DNA of 17,849 nucleotides, from the NCBI GenBank assembly GCA_964403185.1, contig CAYOFK010000044.1, positions 1 to 17,849 on the forward strand, written 5' to 3'. The first letter of the stretch is position 1, and each line of letters begins with the position of its first letter. This document shows positions 7,989 through 16,993 of the stretch, in pieces. Below the pieces are notes generated by a model. It did not search any database and was not told where the DNA came from. It saw only the letters and a list, made by a program, of their open reading frames with translations. The DNA is from CAYOFK01 sp964403185 (lineage in GTDB: Bacteria; Bacteroidota; Bacteroidia; Bacteroidales; VadinHA17). The position numbers were made by a program, and so were the translations under genes.

Positions 7989-10900
7989 ATGAATATGAAA
8001 ATAAACTTCCTGTTTTTTCTAATCCTGACGTTCTCTTTAACCCAAGTTGACAGCCAGACTTTTATTACGGGCCATTTATCCGGAGATTATTTTAGTTGGG
8101 ACACGATTAATTCCCCATATATTATATCCGATTCTTTGGTCATCGATTCAGATGCCCAACTGGGTATAGGTCCCGGGGTGGTTGTTATGTTTGAATATAA
8201 TCCCGATCCTCTCCATAAGGCTGCTTTGGTAGTGCACGGTAGTTTGTGGGCAATAGGAACCGGAGCGGAACCTGTTATTTTTACTTCGGACAGGGATGAC
8301 ACCTATGGGGATTACAATGGAGATGGCCGGGCTACAATACCGCGTCCGGGTGATTGGGGATTCATAAAATTCTTTAACAGCCATGGGCTGGACCCCAACT
8401 CGCTTGACAATGTCATTGTAAAGTATGGCGGTGGTTCCGGACATGACGGTTTATTGCCGGGAGAATGTCCAATGGTTATGATTGAGGATGATTTATTTAA
8501 TGATTATGAATACGTTAGTATTAATAATTCCTTAATACAACAATCATTGGGAATTGGAATTCAAATGGGCAGGGGATTTGTTTTTAGTTCTGTTATTTCC
8601 GATTGTCAACATGGCATTAAGATCACCACAACGAATTGCAGGGTAACCAATTCCAATATTCACAATAATAAAGGATATCCGGTCATCCTGGAAAGTACAA
8701 CAATTCCGTATCCTGCCGATAAATTCTTTGAAGCATTTTCAGGCAATACAATTTCAGATAACGGGCAAGACGTTTTGGCAATGGGGGGTGTGATGCACGG
8801 GTTCACCCTGGATCCTGTTTCCTTCATTCAGGATCTCCACTGGAATAACTATAATATTCCCTACCTGATCTATGAACCCCTCAAAATACAAAACCTGGAT
8901 ATTATCGTTGATCCGGGGACACTCATTAAATTCAAAGCGGCCAATGATCCGGGTTCACTGGCTTATCTCGACCTGCCCTGGAGAAGCAGTCTCACAGCCC
9001 ATGGTACAGACCAGCAGAAGATCGTTTTTACTTCAGAGTTTGATTATCAATACGACCTGGCACCCCCTTCTGAACCTCAAAGGAAACCTCTCCCCGGCGA
9101 CTGGGGCTTTATCAGGGGCAGTGTATTGTCTTTTGATCATTGCTATTTTAAGTATGGAGGAGCGTATGTAAACGACCAGCTTGAAATTTCAGCCGACTCA
9201 TCAGCCGTGCTGTGGATCAATGACAACGACAGTATCGCTCCGGCCATTACAAACAGCATGTTCCGCAGTTTGTATAAGCATGGGATCCTTGCACATTATG
9301 AAACCCTCCCCGGGAAACCATTTAAGGTGGAACAGTCGTCATTCCTGTTACCTTACAACAGTTATGGGATTAAGGTGAAGGGACCTGGCCAGACAGACTG
9401 GGGGATCGATGCCAGGAATAACTACTGGAATGGAAAGATGGGGCCCTTCCATGCCGACTCAAATGAGGTTGGGAACGGATGCCGTATAGACGGTGGCATC
9501 ACATTTAAACCGTTCTTAACCCAGTCTGAGGATACCCTTGATTTGATTTCTTCTGTCATACGGGGACGCGTACTGGACCTGGAAGATCAAGTGGTTCCGG
9601 AAGCTCTGGTAATGCTCATTGGCAAAACCATTAAAAGTGTAAAAAGCGGCCCTGAGGGTAAGTTCTATATTCCCAATGTGCGGCCAGGCTATGGATATCA
9701 AATAAAGGGACTGAAATATAATTACCGCGATACCATTTATGAAAATATCATTGTCCCCATGGATACCGTACTGATATTTGATTTGAGCATTGAGGAACGG
9801 CCAATCAACTGCGTGGTTGACACGGTCACATTTAAGGTGAATCCTGATTATACTTCCGGGGTTATGGTTGGAGGAACTGCCATCAGGTATTATAAGATCA
9901 TTGACATTAAAACCAAAAATCCGGTTTACGGGGTTGAGGTTTTTATTAATGGATATCCCGGGACTTTTAAATCCAATCCCCAGGGCGTTGTTGCCATTGC
10001 CATCCCGGCCACTGCGGTTGGATCTGCCTACAGCTCTAAAAGCTACTATATTTCAAAGATCGGAGCAGAGAGCGCCACTTTGCCCCCGGAACTGCAAATG
10101 CCATTCAGGATATCAGTGCTTCCACATGAATACCTGAAACAATGGTCGGGCAATACCTATTTGAAACTGGGTATTTCTGTTATTGAAGTTCAACAGGAAT
10201 TCGGGGCCTCACTGGGAATTGATATGATTAATAACGGCACAGGTGAATTTGCCAGGAATCTCAGGATATCCCGGTCCAGCAGAACCGGAGCGGGCCTGAA
10301 CCTGAGTGCGGAGGCCAAGGTGAAATTCGGAAGCATGGAAGCGGGGGCGGAAGCCGGTGTTGGTGTCAATATCAATGCTCTTTTTAAGGACCAGTTCAGT
10401 TTTGTATATGCCAATACAACCGGTCGCCTGGCCCTGGCCAAATTCACCGTACTGGCCGATGGGGCCCTGCCATATATGGACTCCCCACTGATGAGGTATT
10501 TTATCCGCTGTCTTGAAATGCAAAACGAATATATTAAACAAGCTTCCGTTGGAAGCAGCATAGGCCTGAGCCTGCGTGGCTATGGCAGTGCAGGGGCTGG
10601 CCTGGATGCTACCTTAACAGATGATGATGGAGGTGAAACACCTCTTGGATTGGGATTGGAAGGAAGTGTATCGGCTGCCGGTGACATTACTTTTATGTTC
10701 AATCATTATACCCATTCCAATAAATTGGATTTTGATCTTTCCTATGTCGGTGAAGTAGAGGGAGAACTCTCTGCCTCCCTGGGATTCGATGTCACCAAAT
10801 TGTTTGGCGGGGATGACGATAAGAAAAAGGATGATAACAACGGGAAAGACAACGGTAACTGGGAATTGGATCTGCCGGACATAGCCAGCGTTGCGGCTTC

Positions 10901-13304
10901 GGCAGGGGGACGGTTTGGTTTTAACATAGGAACCACCCGGCTGGTCCCTGATGCATCAACACGACTGGGATTCATGTATGGATATAAGTATTCCCTGGGA
11001 GCCAGCGCCCTGATATGGAATGCCGGCCTCTCGCAGGATCGTACCTACCAATATACTTTCAACTTATTTGACGAACAGGTGGTTGATATTTTTAATGAAA
11101 AGTGCAGCCTGGCAAAAGACTTGTTTAGCATGGATCCCGGGAATGTAAAATTGAAACTGGGTAGCCTTTCAGGCGGATCGTTGTTTACAAATCCCTTTAC
11201 AGATTTTGTGAAAGAACAGGTCGGGAATGCTTTTTCATTTCCTCCCATCCCCTATGATGTAACCGTTACCGATGTTGTGGACGACGGGGGCTTTGACATG
11301 TCTCTGTCTATCGGCTTTGCTGTAGTTAAGGTGAAATTTGGAGCCGGATTCAAATATGAGACCACCAATGAATATAAAAGGGCGGAAGGCGTATTTTATA
11401 ATTTCAGATTGTATCCCCTGGCCACATACAACTTCCAGGAAGACAACCAGAATTATGAGGCTAAATCCATACTGCAGGAGATACTTTCTGAATCTGCAAG
11501 CTATGTGTGGCAACAAATCAAAGACTACCTGATACCTCCGATCTTTAAACGCATCAAAATCTGGCCTTTTAACCGCTGGTTTAAATCAGGCGATCAGTTT
11601 ATCATACCGGTAGGACCTGATACCAGAGCCTCTGTATTGATGGTTGACTCCTTACCCACAGCAGACAGTATGTTTGTTTATTATTGGGACTGGTATGGTA
11701 CCGAAGGAAAATCAGATGCCAGGAAAAACCTTGACAGCAAAAGGCTGATGATCAGTGATTATGTCAGGAACAGGGCGAAAGGGATCCATAAACTGGATTA
11801 TGGAATAGGTGGATTTTATCAATTTGAACCATATGGAAGATCCCTGGGAAATGCTGATGCCACACTGACCATCCAATATTTTGATGATGAACTTACCGTT
11901 CATCTTCCCGACAGCTCCGTTTATAAGATCCCGGAAATGGACCTGTGTATGTATAAGGAAGATAAAGAAAACAATCAATGGGTTTATATCGGAGGGGCTA
12001 TTGATACGGTCCTGAATACAGTCACTGCCGCCATTGACAGCCTGGGAACCTATACCCTGGCACCCTATGTGCCAGCCGGAACCTTTAGATTCAGTGCAAC
12101 CCCGGATACAATAGACTTGCAGAGCTCCAATATTGCAAGTTTGGTTAGCGATCTTATCTATTATAATACCGGAGAACTGATTTCAAATGGAGAGTTATAC
12201 ACTGTTGAAATCTCATCCGGATTGGTGCTGAATGCCGATGCTGACAATCAGATAGATGGAATTCAGGTCGGTGCTGTAAATGGTATTGTAACAATAAATT
12301 ACCAGTCAGAGGATTATTCCGGTATGGCCTATATAAAAGCAAGCAGCATTTTTGGCCGTTCATCGGGCATGCATGAATTATTTGTCAGAGACAACCAGGC
12401 TCCCCAGGCTCCTGTTTTAGCAGAAGCAAACCTGAATGATTACGAGGTTCATCTTAACTGGAATCCTGTGAGTGATCCCGATTTGACTGGCTACAAGGTT
12501 TTCTTTGATGTTAATAGTGGAGCGCCATATGAAGGGAAAGCATCCATCGTTGGTGAACCCTCACCCATAGATGCAGGATTGGACACCTCTGTGGTCATTT
12601 CAGGTCTGGGAAAGGATACAATCTATTACTTTTCAATTACAGCTATTGACCGGTGCGGAAATGAAAGCCCCTATTCAAATGAATTGAGTATCAACACACA
12701 TTTTAACCACAGTCCGGTAATCTATCACAGGGTCTTTTTCATTGAACCAAACCTGCCAAAAGGTACGGTCATCGACACCCTGTGGGCACATGATAATGAC
12801 CATGACCAGACATTGAGTTACTACTTTGCTGCAAATAATACTTGTGATGTATTTGCTCTGGACCCTGTCACAGGTATCATTACGGTTGAAGATCCCGACT
12901 CATTGACCTATCCAAAAGCCTATGTCGATACTTTCCGGTTGCAGGTAGCAGTGAGGGATGATGACAATCAGCCACAGGCTGACAGCACGGAAGTACTCAT
13001 CATCATGCAGGTGAATACCGGGATCAGGGATATCAGGGACAGGGAGGAATTACTACTGAATCTATATCCAAATCCTGCAGTCAGCCATGTTTATGTATCC
13101 CTGGGTGATTTGACCGGGGTGAGGGAAGGCCGGCTGCAACTTGTAAATGTAAGAGGGCAGATCCTGTTTTCCAGAAATTACAATGGAATATCTCCAGAGG
13201 TTCAGATGATCCCGCTTGATGACATGCCGGATGGCGTTTATACGGTTATCTTTACTGCGGATAAGAAACGGTTTACAGGGAAACTGGTCATTATGAGGGA
13301 ATGA
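7989..13304 (+). CDS. Giant secreted multidomain protein with beta-helix, Fn3 and T9SS type A sorting domain
   Basis: Predicted T9SS cargo, exported by Sec and then moved to the cell surface or medium. A signal peptide covers about 1-22 (MNMKINFLFFLILTFSLTQV, cleavage near DS|Q); ATG 7995 is an equally possible start. Residues ~28-520 look like a right-handed beta-helix with two copies of one module: HG...FTS...PGDWGFI...KYGG at 80-148 and again at 335-391, closing with NNYWNGKMGPFH near 477. A carboxypeptidase-regulatory-like beta-sandwich follows (~522-600, IRGRVLDLEDQVVPEALVML). Residues ~740-1200 are Gly/Ala-rich with alternating strands (GAGLNLSAEAKVKFGSMEAG) and a charged insert at 942-957; I recognise no family there. 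An Fn3 domain lies at ~1470-1567 (VHLNWNPVSDPDLTGYKVFF), a cadherin-like domain at ~1573-1675, and the sorting domain at 1688-1771 (YPNP at 1693-1696). No catalytic motif was identified. It overlaps the acylase gene by ATGA, implying coupled translation. Confidence 0.93.
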   Translation: MNMKINFLFFLILTFSLTQVDSQTFITGHLSGDYFSWDTINSPYIISDSLVIDSDAQLGIGPGVVVMFEYNPDPLHKAALVVHGSLWAIGTGAEPVIFTSDRDDTYGDYNGDGRATIPRPGDWGFIKFFNSHGLDPNSLDNVIVKYGGGSGHDGLLPGECPMVMIEDDLFNDYEYVSINNSLIQQSLGIGIQMGRGFVFSSVISDCQHGIKITTTNCRVTNSNIHNNKGYPVILESTTIPYPADKFFEAFSGNTISDNGQDVLAMGGVMHGFTLDPVSFIQDLHWNNYNIPYLIYEPLKIQNLDIIVDPGTLIKFKAANDPGSLAYLDLPWRSSLTAHGTDQQKIVFTSEFDYQYDLAPPSEPQRKPLPGDWGFIRGSVLSFDHCYFKYGGAYVNDQLEISADSSAVLWINDNDSIAPAITNSMFRSLYKHGILAHYETLPGKPFKVEQSSFLLPYNSYGIKVKGPGQTDWGIDARNNYWNGKMGPFHADSNEVGNGCRIDGGITFKPFLTQSEDTLDLISSVIRGRVLDLEDQVVPEALVMLIGKTIKSVKSGPEGKFYIPNVRPGYGYQIKGLKYNYRDTIYENIIVPMDTVLIFDLSIEERPINCVVDTVTFKVNPDYTSGVMVGGTAIRYYKIIDIKTKNPVYGVEVFINGYPGTFKSNPQGVVAIAIPATAVGSAYSSKSYYISKIGAESATLPPELQMPFRISVLPHEYLKQWSGNTYLKLGISVIEVQQEFGASLGIDMINNGTGEFARNLRISRSSRTGAGLNLSAEAKVKFGSMEAGAEAGVGVNINALFKDQFSFVYANTTGRLALAKFTVLADGALPYMDSPLMRYFIRCLEMQNEYIKQASVGSSIGLSLRGYGSAGAGLDATLTDDDGGETPLGLGLEGSVSAAGDITFMFNHYTHSNKLDFDLSYVGEVEGELSASLGFDVTKLFGGDDDKKKDDNNGKDNGNWELDLPDIASVAASAGGRFGFNIGTTRLVPDASTRLGFMYGYKYSLGASALIWNAGLSQDRTYQYTFNLFDEQVVDIFNEKCSLAKDLFSMDPGNVKLKLGSLSGGSLFTNPFTDFVKEQVGNAFSFPPIPYDVTVTDVVDDGGFDMSLSIGFAVVKVKFGAGFKYETTNEYKRAEGVFYNFRLYPLATYNFQEDNQNYEAKSILQEILSESASYVWQQIKDYLIPPIFKRIKIWPFNRWFKSGDQFIIPVGPDTRASVLMVDSLPTADSMFVYYWDWYGTEGKSDARKNLDSKRLMISDYVRNRAKGIHKLDYGIGGFYQFEPYGRSLGNADATLTIQYFDDELTVHLPDSSVYKIPEMDLCMYKEDKENNQWVYIGGAIDTVLNTVTAAIDSLGTYTLAPYVPAGTFRFSATPDTIDLQSSNIASLVSDLIYYNTGELISNGELYTVEISSGLVLNADADNQIDGIQVGAVNGIVTINYQSEDYSGMAYIKASSIFGRSSGMHELFVRDNQAPQAPVLAEANLNDYEVHLNWNPVSDPDLTGYKVFFDVNSGAPYEGKASIVGEPSPIDAGLDTSVVISGLGKDTIYYFSITAIDRCGNESPYSNELSINTHFNHSPVIYHRVFFIEPNLPKGTVIDTLWAHDNDHDQTLSYYFAANNTCDVFALDPVTGIITVEDPDSLTYPKAYVDTFRLQVAVRDDDNQPQADSTEVLIIMQVNTGIRDIRDREELLLNLYPNPAVSHVYVSLGDLTGVREGRLQLVNVRGQILFSRNYNGISPEVQMIPLDDMPDGVYTVIFTADKKRFTGKLVIMRE

Positions 13305-15757
13305 CAGGACCAATACAATATTTAATTCTAAACTTTAGTAATTTGCGTTTCAAATTTGTTCAATCTGTATACCTTGCTATCGGTTTTACACTTCTTTTTT
13401 CTTCCTGTAAAGACGGGAAACAGAAAACCAGGATCATTGAAGGACTGGATTCAAATGTTGAGGTGATTCGCGACAAGTACGGCATCAACCATATCTACGC
13501 TGAAAACCAGAAAGACCTGTTTTTTGCCCAGGGTTATTGTGCGGCCAGTGACAGGCTTTTTCAGTTTGAGATCTGGAGAAGACAGGCTACAGGTACCCTG
13601 GCTGAAATATTGGGAAAGAGAGAATTAAAAAGAGATATCGGTACCAGGCTTTTTCAATTCAGGGGTGATATCAGCCAGGAACTTAATCATTATCATCCGG
13701 ATGGGGAAGAAATTATAAATGCCTATGTGGCTGGAGTGAATGCCTTCATCAGGGAAGTCCTGGATAATCCCGAAATGCTTCCATTCGAATTCCAATTGCT
13801 GGGCCTGAAACCGGGATTCTGGTCTCCTGAAATTGTGATTTCAAGACACCAGGGATTGCTCGGAAACATTACCCGGGAACTTGACCTGGGAATTGCAGTT
13901 GCAAAAGTGGGACCGGAAAAAGTAAAGGAACTGGTATGGTTCCATCCAAAAAATCCGGAAATTGCACTCGACCCGGCCATTCAGGGAGATCTGCTGAATG
14001 ATAAAATACTGGAACTGTACAAAGCATACCGAAGGCCTGTCAGGTTTTTAACGGAAGACCTTGTAAAACCCGGAAAAGGGATTGTCATGAATTCTGATCC
14101 TGCAAATTGCGGGAATGCCGGCACAAGTGGCAAAACCGACCGGATTGCCATTGGAAGCAACAACTGGGTAATTGCCCCGGAACTTACTGACAATGGAGCG
14201 ACTATTATGGCGAATGATCCGCACAGGACCCTGGCTGTTCCGTCATTGAGATATATGGCCCACCTGGTAGCCCCCGGATGGAATGTCATAGGGGGAGGAG
14301 AACCGGAAATACCCGGTATTTCAATTGGCCATAACGAATATGGAGCATGGGGCTTAACCGTGTTCAGAACAGATGGAGAAGACCTGTATGTATATGACCT
14401 GAACCCCATTGATCTGAATCAGTACAACTACAAAGGTGAATGGGAAGAAATGAGAATCATAGAAGATACAATCAGGGTGAAAAATATGGATGATGTTTAT
14501 GTGGAGTTGAAATATACCAGACACGGCCCGGTGAGCTATATCGATTCTTTGCATTTCAAAGCTTATGCTGTAAAATGTGCCTGGTTAGAACCGGGCGGAT
14601 CTCCCTACCTGGCATCCCTGAGAATGGACCAGGCAAAATCATGGGAGGAGTTCAGGGAAGCCTGCAGTTACAGCAATATTCCGGGAGAAAATATGATATG
14701 GGCAGACAAACATGGAAATATTGGTTGGCAGGCAGTTGGTATTGCTCCTGTACGAACAAACTTCAGCGGTCTGGTTCCTGTGCCCGGAGATGGAAGTTAT
14801 GAATGGGAGAGATATTTACCAATCCCTGAAAAACCCAATCTTCTGAATCCTGAATCGGGATTTTTTGCAACAGCGAATCAGAATGTTACCCCCGAAAGCT
14901 ATAACAACTGGAATGCAATAGGTTACATCTGGTCGGATCCCTATCGTGGAGACCGGGTAAATGAAGTGTTAAGTTCAGGTAAAGATTTCACAATGGATGA
15001 TATGAAAACCCTTCAAACGGACTATTATTCCATACCTGCAAGCCTGTTGGTTCCATACCTTGAGGACCTGGAATTTGATACAGAACTGGAAAAAGAAGCT
15101 CAGGATCTTTTACAAAACTGGAATTTTATACTGGACAAAGATCTTTCAGAGACCGGGATTTACGTGGCCTGGGAAAGATATATCAGGAAAGAGGCCAATG
15201 CCTTGTTTGTTCCGGAGGAAATTAAAGACCGGGTGTCTCTCCAATTGAAAACGATAATTGACTTCTTGCAGGATCCGGAAATTAATTGGGGCCCGGAAGA
15301 AGACGCGTGTAATGAATTTCTGAAAAATTCATTCAGCCAGGCTGTAAAATTTTTAAGTGATACATACGGTCCCGGTCCTGAGGACTGGATCTACGGGCAG
15401 GAACAATTCAAGCATGTATTTATTAAACACCCCTTAAGCAATATCCTGAACGAAGAGTGGAGACAAAAGATCAATACAGGTCCATTGCCGCGGGGAGGGA
15501 ACAACTATACCGTTTGTGCAACCGGAGGAAATAACAATCAATCCCATGGTGCCACCTTTAAACTTATAGTAAATACAGGAGATTGGGATTTGGCTATTGG
15601 CACCAACACACCGGGGCAGTCGGGAGATCCGGAAAGTGCGTTTTACAAAAACCTGTTTGAGTTATGGGCCAACGACCAATACTTTCCTGTGTATTACTCA
15701 AAGAAAAAAATTGAATCCATTGAAGCAGAGCGCTTTATATTGAGTCCTGAGAAATAA
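13301..15757 (+). CDS. Penicillin acylase family protein (Ntn hydrolase, S45), predicted lipoprotein
   Basis: Predicted envelope amidase cleaving an acyl-amide bond; the substrate could be an acyl-homoserine lactone, beta-lactam, lipopeptide or other N-acyl compound. In the 818 residues, an unusually long N-terminus (35 residues) precedes a lipobox-like LLFSSC with Cys36. The alpha-chain region holds VIRDKYGINHIYA (55-67) and AQGYCAASDRLFQFEIWRRQ (76-95), family hallmarks. Ser286 in IGSNNWV is the expected autocatalytic cleavage site and N-terminal nucleophile of the beta chain. ANDPHRTLAVPS (304-315) and ATANQN (523-528) match conserved beta-chain regions. Asn526 is beta-chain position 241, the same number as the oxyanion Asn of E. 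coli penicillin G acylase, and YRGDR (548-552) follows where the conserved Arg is expected. Length fits the family. The ATG overlaps the upstream stop (ATGA), so translation is probably coupled to the T9SS protein. Confidence 0.92.
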   Translation: MTGPIQYLILNFSNLRFKFVQSVYLAIGFTLLFSSCKDGKQKTRIIEGLDSNVEVIRDKYGINHIYAENQKDLFFAQGYCAASDRLFQFEIWRRQATGTLAEILGKRELKRDIGTRLFQFRGDISQELNHYHPDGEEIINAYVAGVNAFIREVLDNPEMLPFEFQLLGLKPGFWSPEIVISRHQGLLGNITRELDLGIAVAKVGPEKVKELVWFHPKNPEIALDPAIQGDLLNDKILELYKAYRRPVRFLTEDLVKPGKGIVMNSDPANCGNAGTSGKTDRIAIGSNNWVIAPELTDNGATIMANDPHRTLAVPSLRYMAHLVAPGWNVIGGGEPEIPGISIGHNEYGAWGLTVFRTDGEDLYVYDLNPIDLNQYNYKGEWEEMRIIEDTIRVKNMDDVYVELKYTRHGPVSYIDSLHFKAYAVKCAWLEPGGSPYLASLRMDQAKSWEEFREACSYSNIPGENMIWADKHGNIGWQAVGIAPVRTNFSGLVPVPGDGSYEWERYLPIPEKPNLLNPESGFFATANQNVTPESYNNWNAIGYIWSDPYRGDRVNEVLSSGKDFTMDDMKTLQTDYYSIPASLLVPYLEDLEFDTELEKEAQDLLQNWNFILDKDLSETGIYVAWERYIRKEANALFVPEEIKDRVSLQLKTIIDFLQDPEINWGPEEDACNEFLKNSFSQAVKFLSDTYGPGPEDWIYGQEQFKHVFIKHPLSNILNEEWRQKINTGPLPRGGNNYTVCATGGNNNQSHGATFKLIVNTGDWDLAIGTNTPGQSGDPESAFYKNLFELWANDQYFPVYYSKKKIESIEAERFILSPEK

Positions 15758-15854
15758 GTTACACTTAAATCCCAAATTTCAAGGACCAAACAGATAAACA
15801 GTACTGATTGGAAATCTGCAGTTAGTAAAGCCGTCCCACATCCAACGGATTACC

Positions 15855-15881
15855 AGGCTGAGGCGAAGGCTTAGGCTAAGG
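15855..15881. repeat. Short hexamer tandem repeat (AGGCNN)
   Basis: Four and a half consecutive hexamers: AGGCTG, AGGCGA, AGGCTT, AGGCTA, AGG. The first four bases of each unit are invariant and only the last two vary. It lies in the convergent spacer, 98 bases after the acylase stop, in no likely reading frame. Confidence 0.6.
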
Positions 15882-15890
15882 AAAAACAAC

Positions 15891-15994
15891 TGTAGAGCGA
15901 CTTTCCAAGTCGCTTGCAATCCACAGATCGCTCTGTGATTAACGTAATGAGAATTTCTCCGAAACCCAATCGACCTGGAAAGTCGATCTATAGA
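15891..15994. repeat. REP-like inverted pair with a central hairpin
   Basis: Three hairpins. H1 is AGCGACTT-TCC-AAGTCGCT (15896-15914), perfect. H2 is CACAGA-TCGC-TCTGTG (15922-15937), perfect, and extends through AAT/ATT with one bulged base. H3 is ATCGAC...GTCGAT (15969-15987). Read on the minus strand, H3 is ATCGACTTTCCAGGTCGAT, which aligns with H1 as an inverted copy. H1 and H3 share the CGACTTTCC core, and the outer pair differs on both arms (G-C in H1, T-A in H3), preserving pairing. The outer ends TGTAGA/TCTATAG also mirror each other approximately. H3 begins directly after the stop of the minus-strand gene at 15988 and may define its mRNA 3' end. AGAGCGA (15894-15900) could alternatively pair with TCGCTCT (15928-15934). 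Confidence 0.7.
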
Positions 15995-16947
15995 AAGTCC
16001 GCTGCCCTTTCGAACCGCAGGTCGGCATCTTTGTGTATCAGGGAGACCACTTTACAATTACTTGGGTAAGTAATGCGGAAGGCAGTATCCGGCACAACAC
16101 CATTTTGATTTTTGTACAATCCGGCGCACTCTATAGTGCCGTCAGGTGCATACCGGGTTACCTTCATTTGTGAATTCTGAACTTCCAAAACAAACCATGA
16201 ACCGGCGCCTTCCCCACTCAGCCATTGGGCATTTTCCGGTATTTTGTCGGCTCTTGCCGGCGCCTGAAGAGTTGATTTCAGTGTAATATAATCCGGTTTT
16301 ATCGCGGGTCCCAGAGGGGTGCCATTCAGCATATTAGGCAGCATCAATCTGTGATCCAGCGCATTGACATTATTCAGTGGTGTGGGAGTGAAGGGAACAA
16401 GGTACTTCAAACGAAACCTGTATTTCCATCCAGGCTTCCCTGCAATGATGGCGGAATTGACGAAACGTGAACAGTTGCTTCCTTTCATACGGAATGGTCC
16501 GTAAGGTATGGGGTCCGACTGTTGCATCCGGTGTGCCTTTCCAATTGCAGCCTTGAAACGGACCTGGCACCAGGAGGCAAAAAGATTTCCTTCCCCGTGA
16601 CAGGCCTTGTTGTGTTGCAATTCAGATAACAGTTCCCTGAAATTCAAAACAGACTTGCGGTCTTCAGAAATTTCCGCTAAGGTTTTCATTTCCAGATCGT
16701 GGTCGGTTCCGGCGCTCCGTACCCTGCCGTGTTGAAAGGGAGCGTGATACCTTCCAAAATCAAAATAATGACATTTCCTGGTTTGATCATCTATCAGCAC
16801 CAATGCGGCGTGCCCGGCTTTGTAATAGTTATTCCTGTTTATTCCCAGCCAGGCGGTAACCGGATCATACCATGATCCGGGCTGCTTACAATAGGTCTGA
16901 GGCCAGGCCAGGGCGATGGCAAATCCGCTGAATTTTGTTTTTGTCAT
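15988..16947 (-). CDS. Probable circularly permuted NlpC/P60-like protein (DUF6695-like)
   Basis: The 319-residue protein is most likely cytoplasmic, since no signal peptide or TM segment is seen. The N-terminal half has AGHAALVLID (44-53, His46), HYFDFGRYHAPFQHGRVR (60-77) and then GSNCSRFVNSA (156-166, Cys159). A His-first, Cys-later order with an NCxxFV-type motif is the arrangement of circularly permuted papain-like proteins (YiiX and LRAT-related groups), so I infer a thiol hydrolase or acyltransferase fold. From memory the opening (IALAWPQTYCKQPGSWYD) matches the uncharacterised Bacteroidota family DUF6695; this was not checked. Residues ~245-310 form a separate beta-rich tail (GSWFVLEVQNSQMKVTRYAP). 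The gene lies 46 bases downstream of the DinB-like gene on the same strand and probably shares its transcript. The TAG stop sits inside the REP-like element. Confidence 0.72.
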   Translation of the reverse strand: MTKTKFSGFAIALAWPQTYCKQPGSWYDPVTAWLGINRNNYYKAGHAALVLIDDQTRKCHYFDFGRYHAPFQHGRVRSAGTDHDLEMKTLAEISEDRKSVLNFRELLSELQHNKACHGEGNLFASWCQVRFKAAIGKAHRMQQSDPIPYGPFRMKGSNCSRFVNSAIIAGKPGWKYRFRLKYLVPFTPTPLNNVNALDHRLMLPNMLNGTPLGPAIKPDYITLKSTLQAPARADKIPENAQWLSGEGAGSWFVLEVQNSQMKVTRYAPDGTIECAGLYKNQNGVVPDTAFRITYPSNCKVVSLIHKDADLRFERAADFL

Positions 16948-16993
16948 GACCTTGCTTCAGGAAAGTTGTTATGCATACCCATGCTGTACCAGC

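Noticed and set aside
8070..9530. Calling the beta-helix a polysaccharide lyase or hydrolase
   Set aside because: Only structural repeat features are visible; no lyase or hydrolase catalytic motif is recognisable.
13301..15757. Naming the acylase as an AHL quorum-quenching enzyme or a beta-lactam acylase
   Set aside because: The S45 motifs fix the fold and nucleophile but not the acyl substrate; no substrate-specific residues can be judged without alignment.
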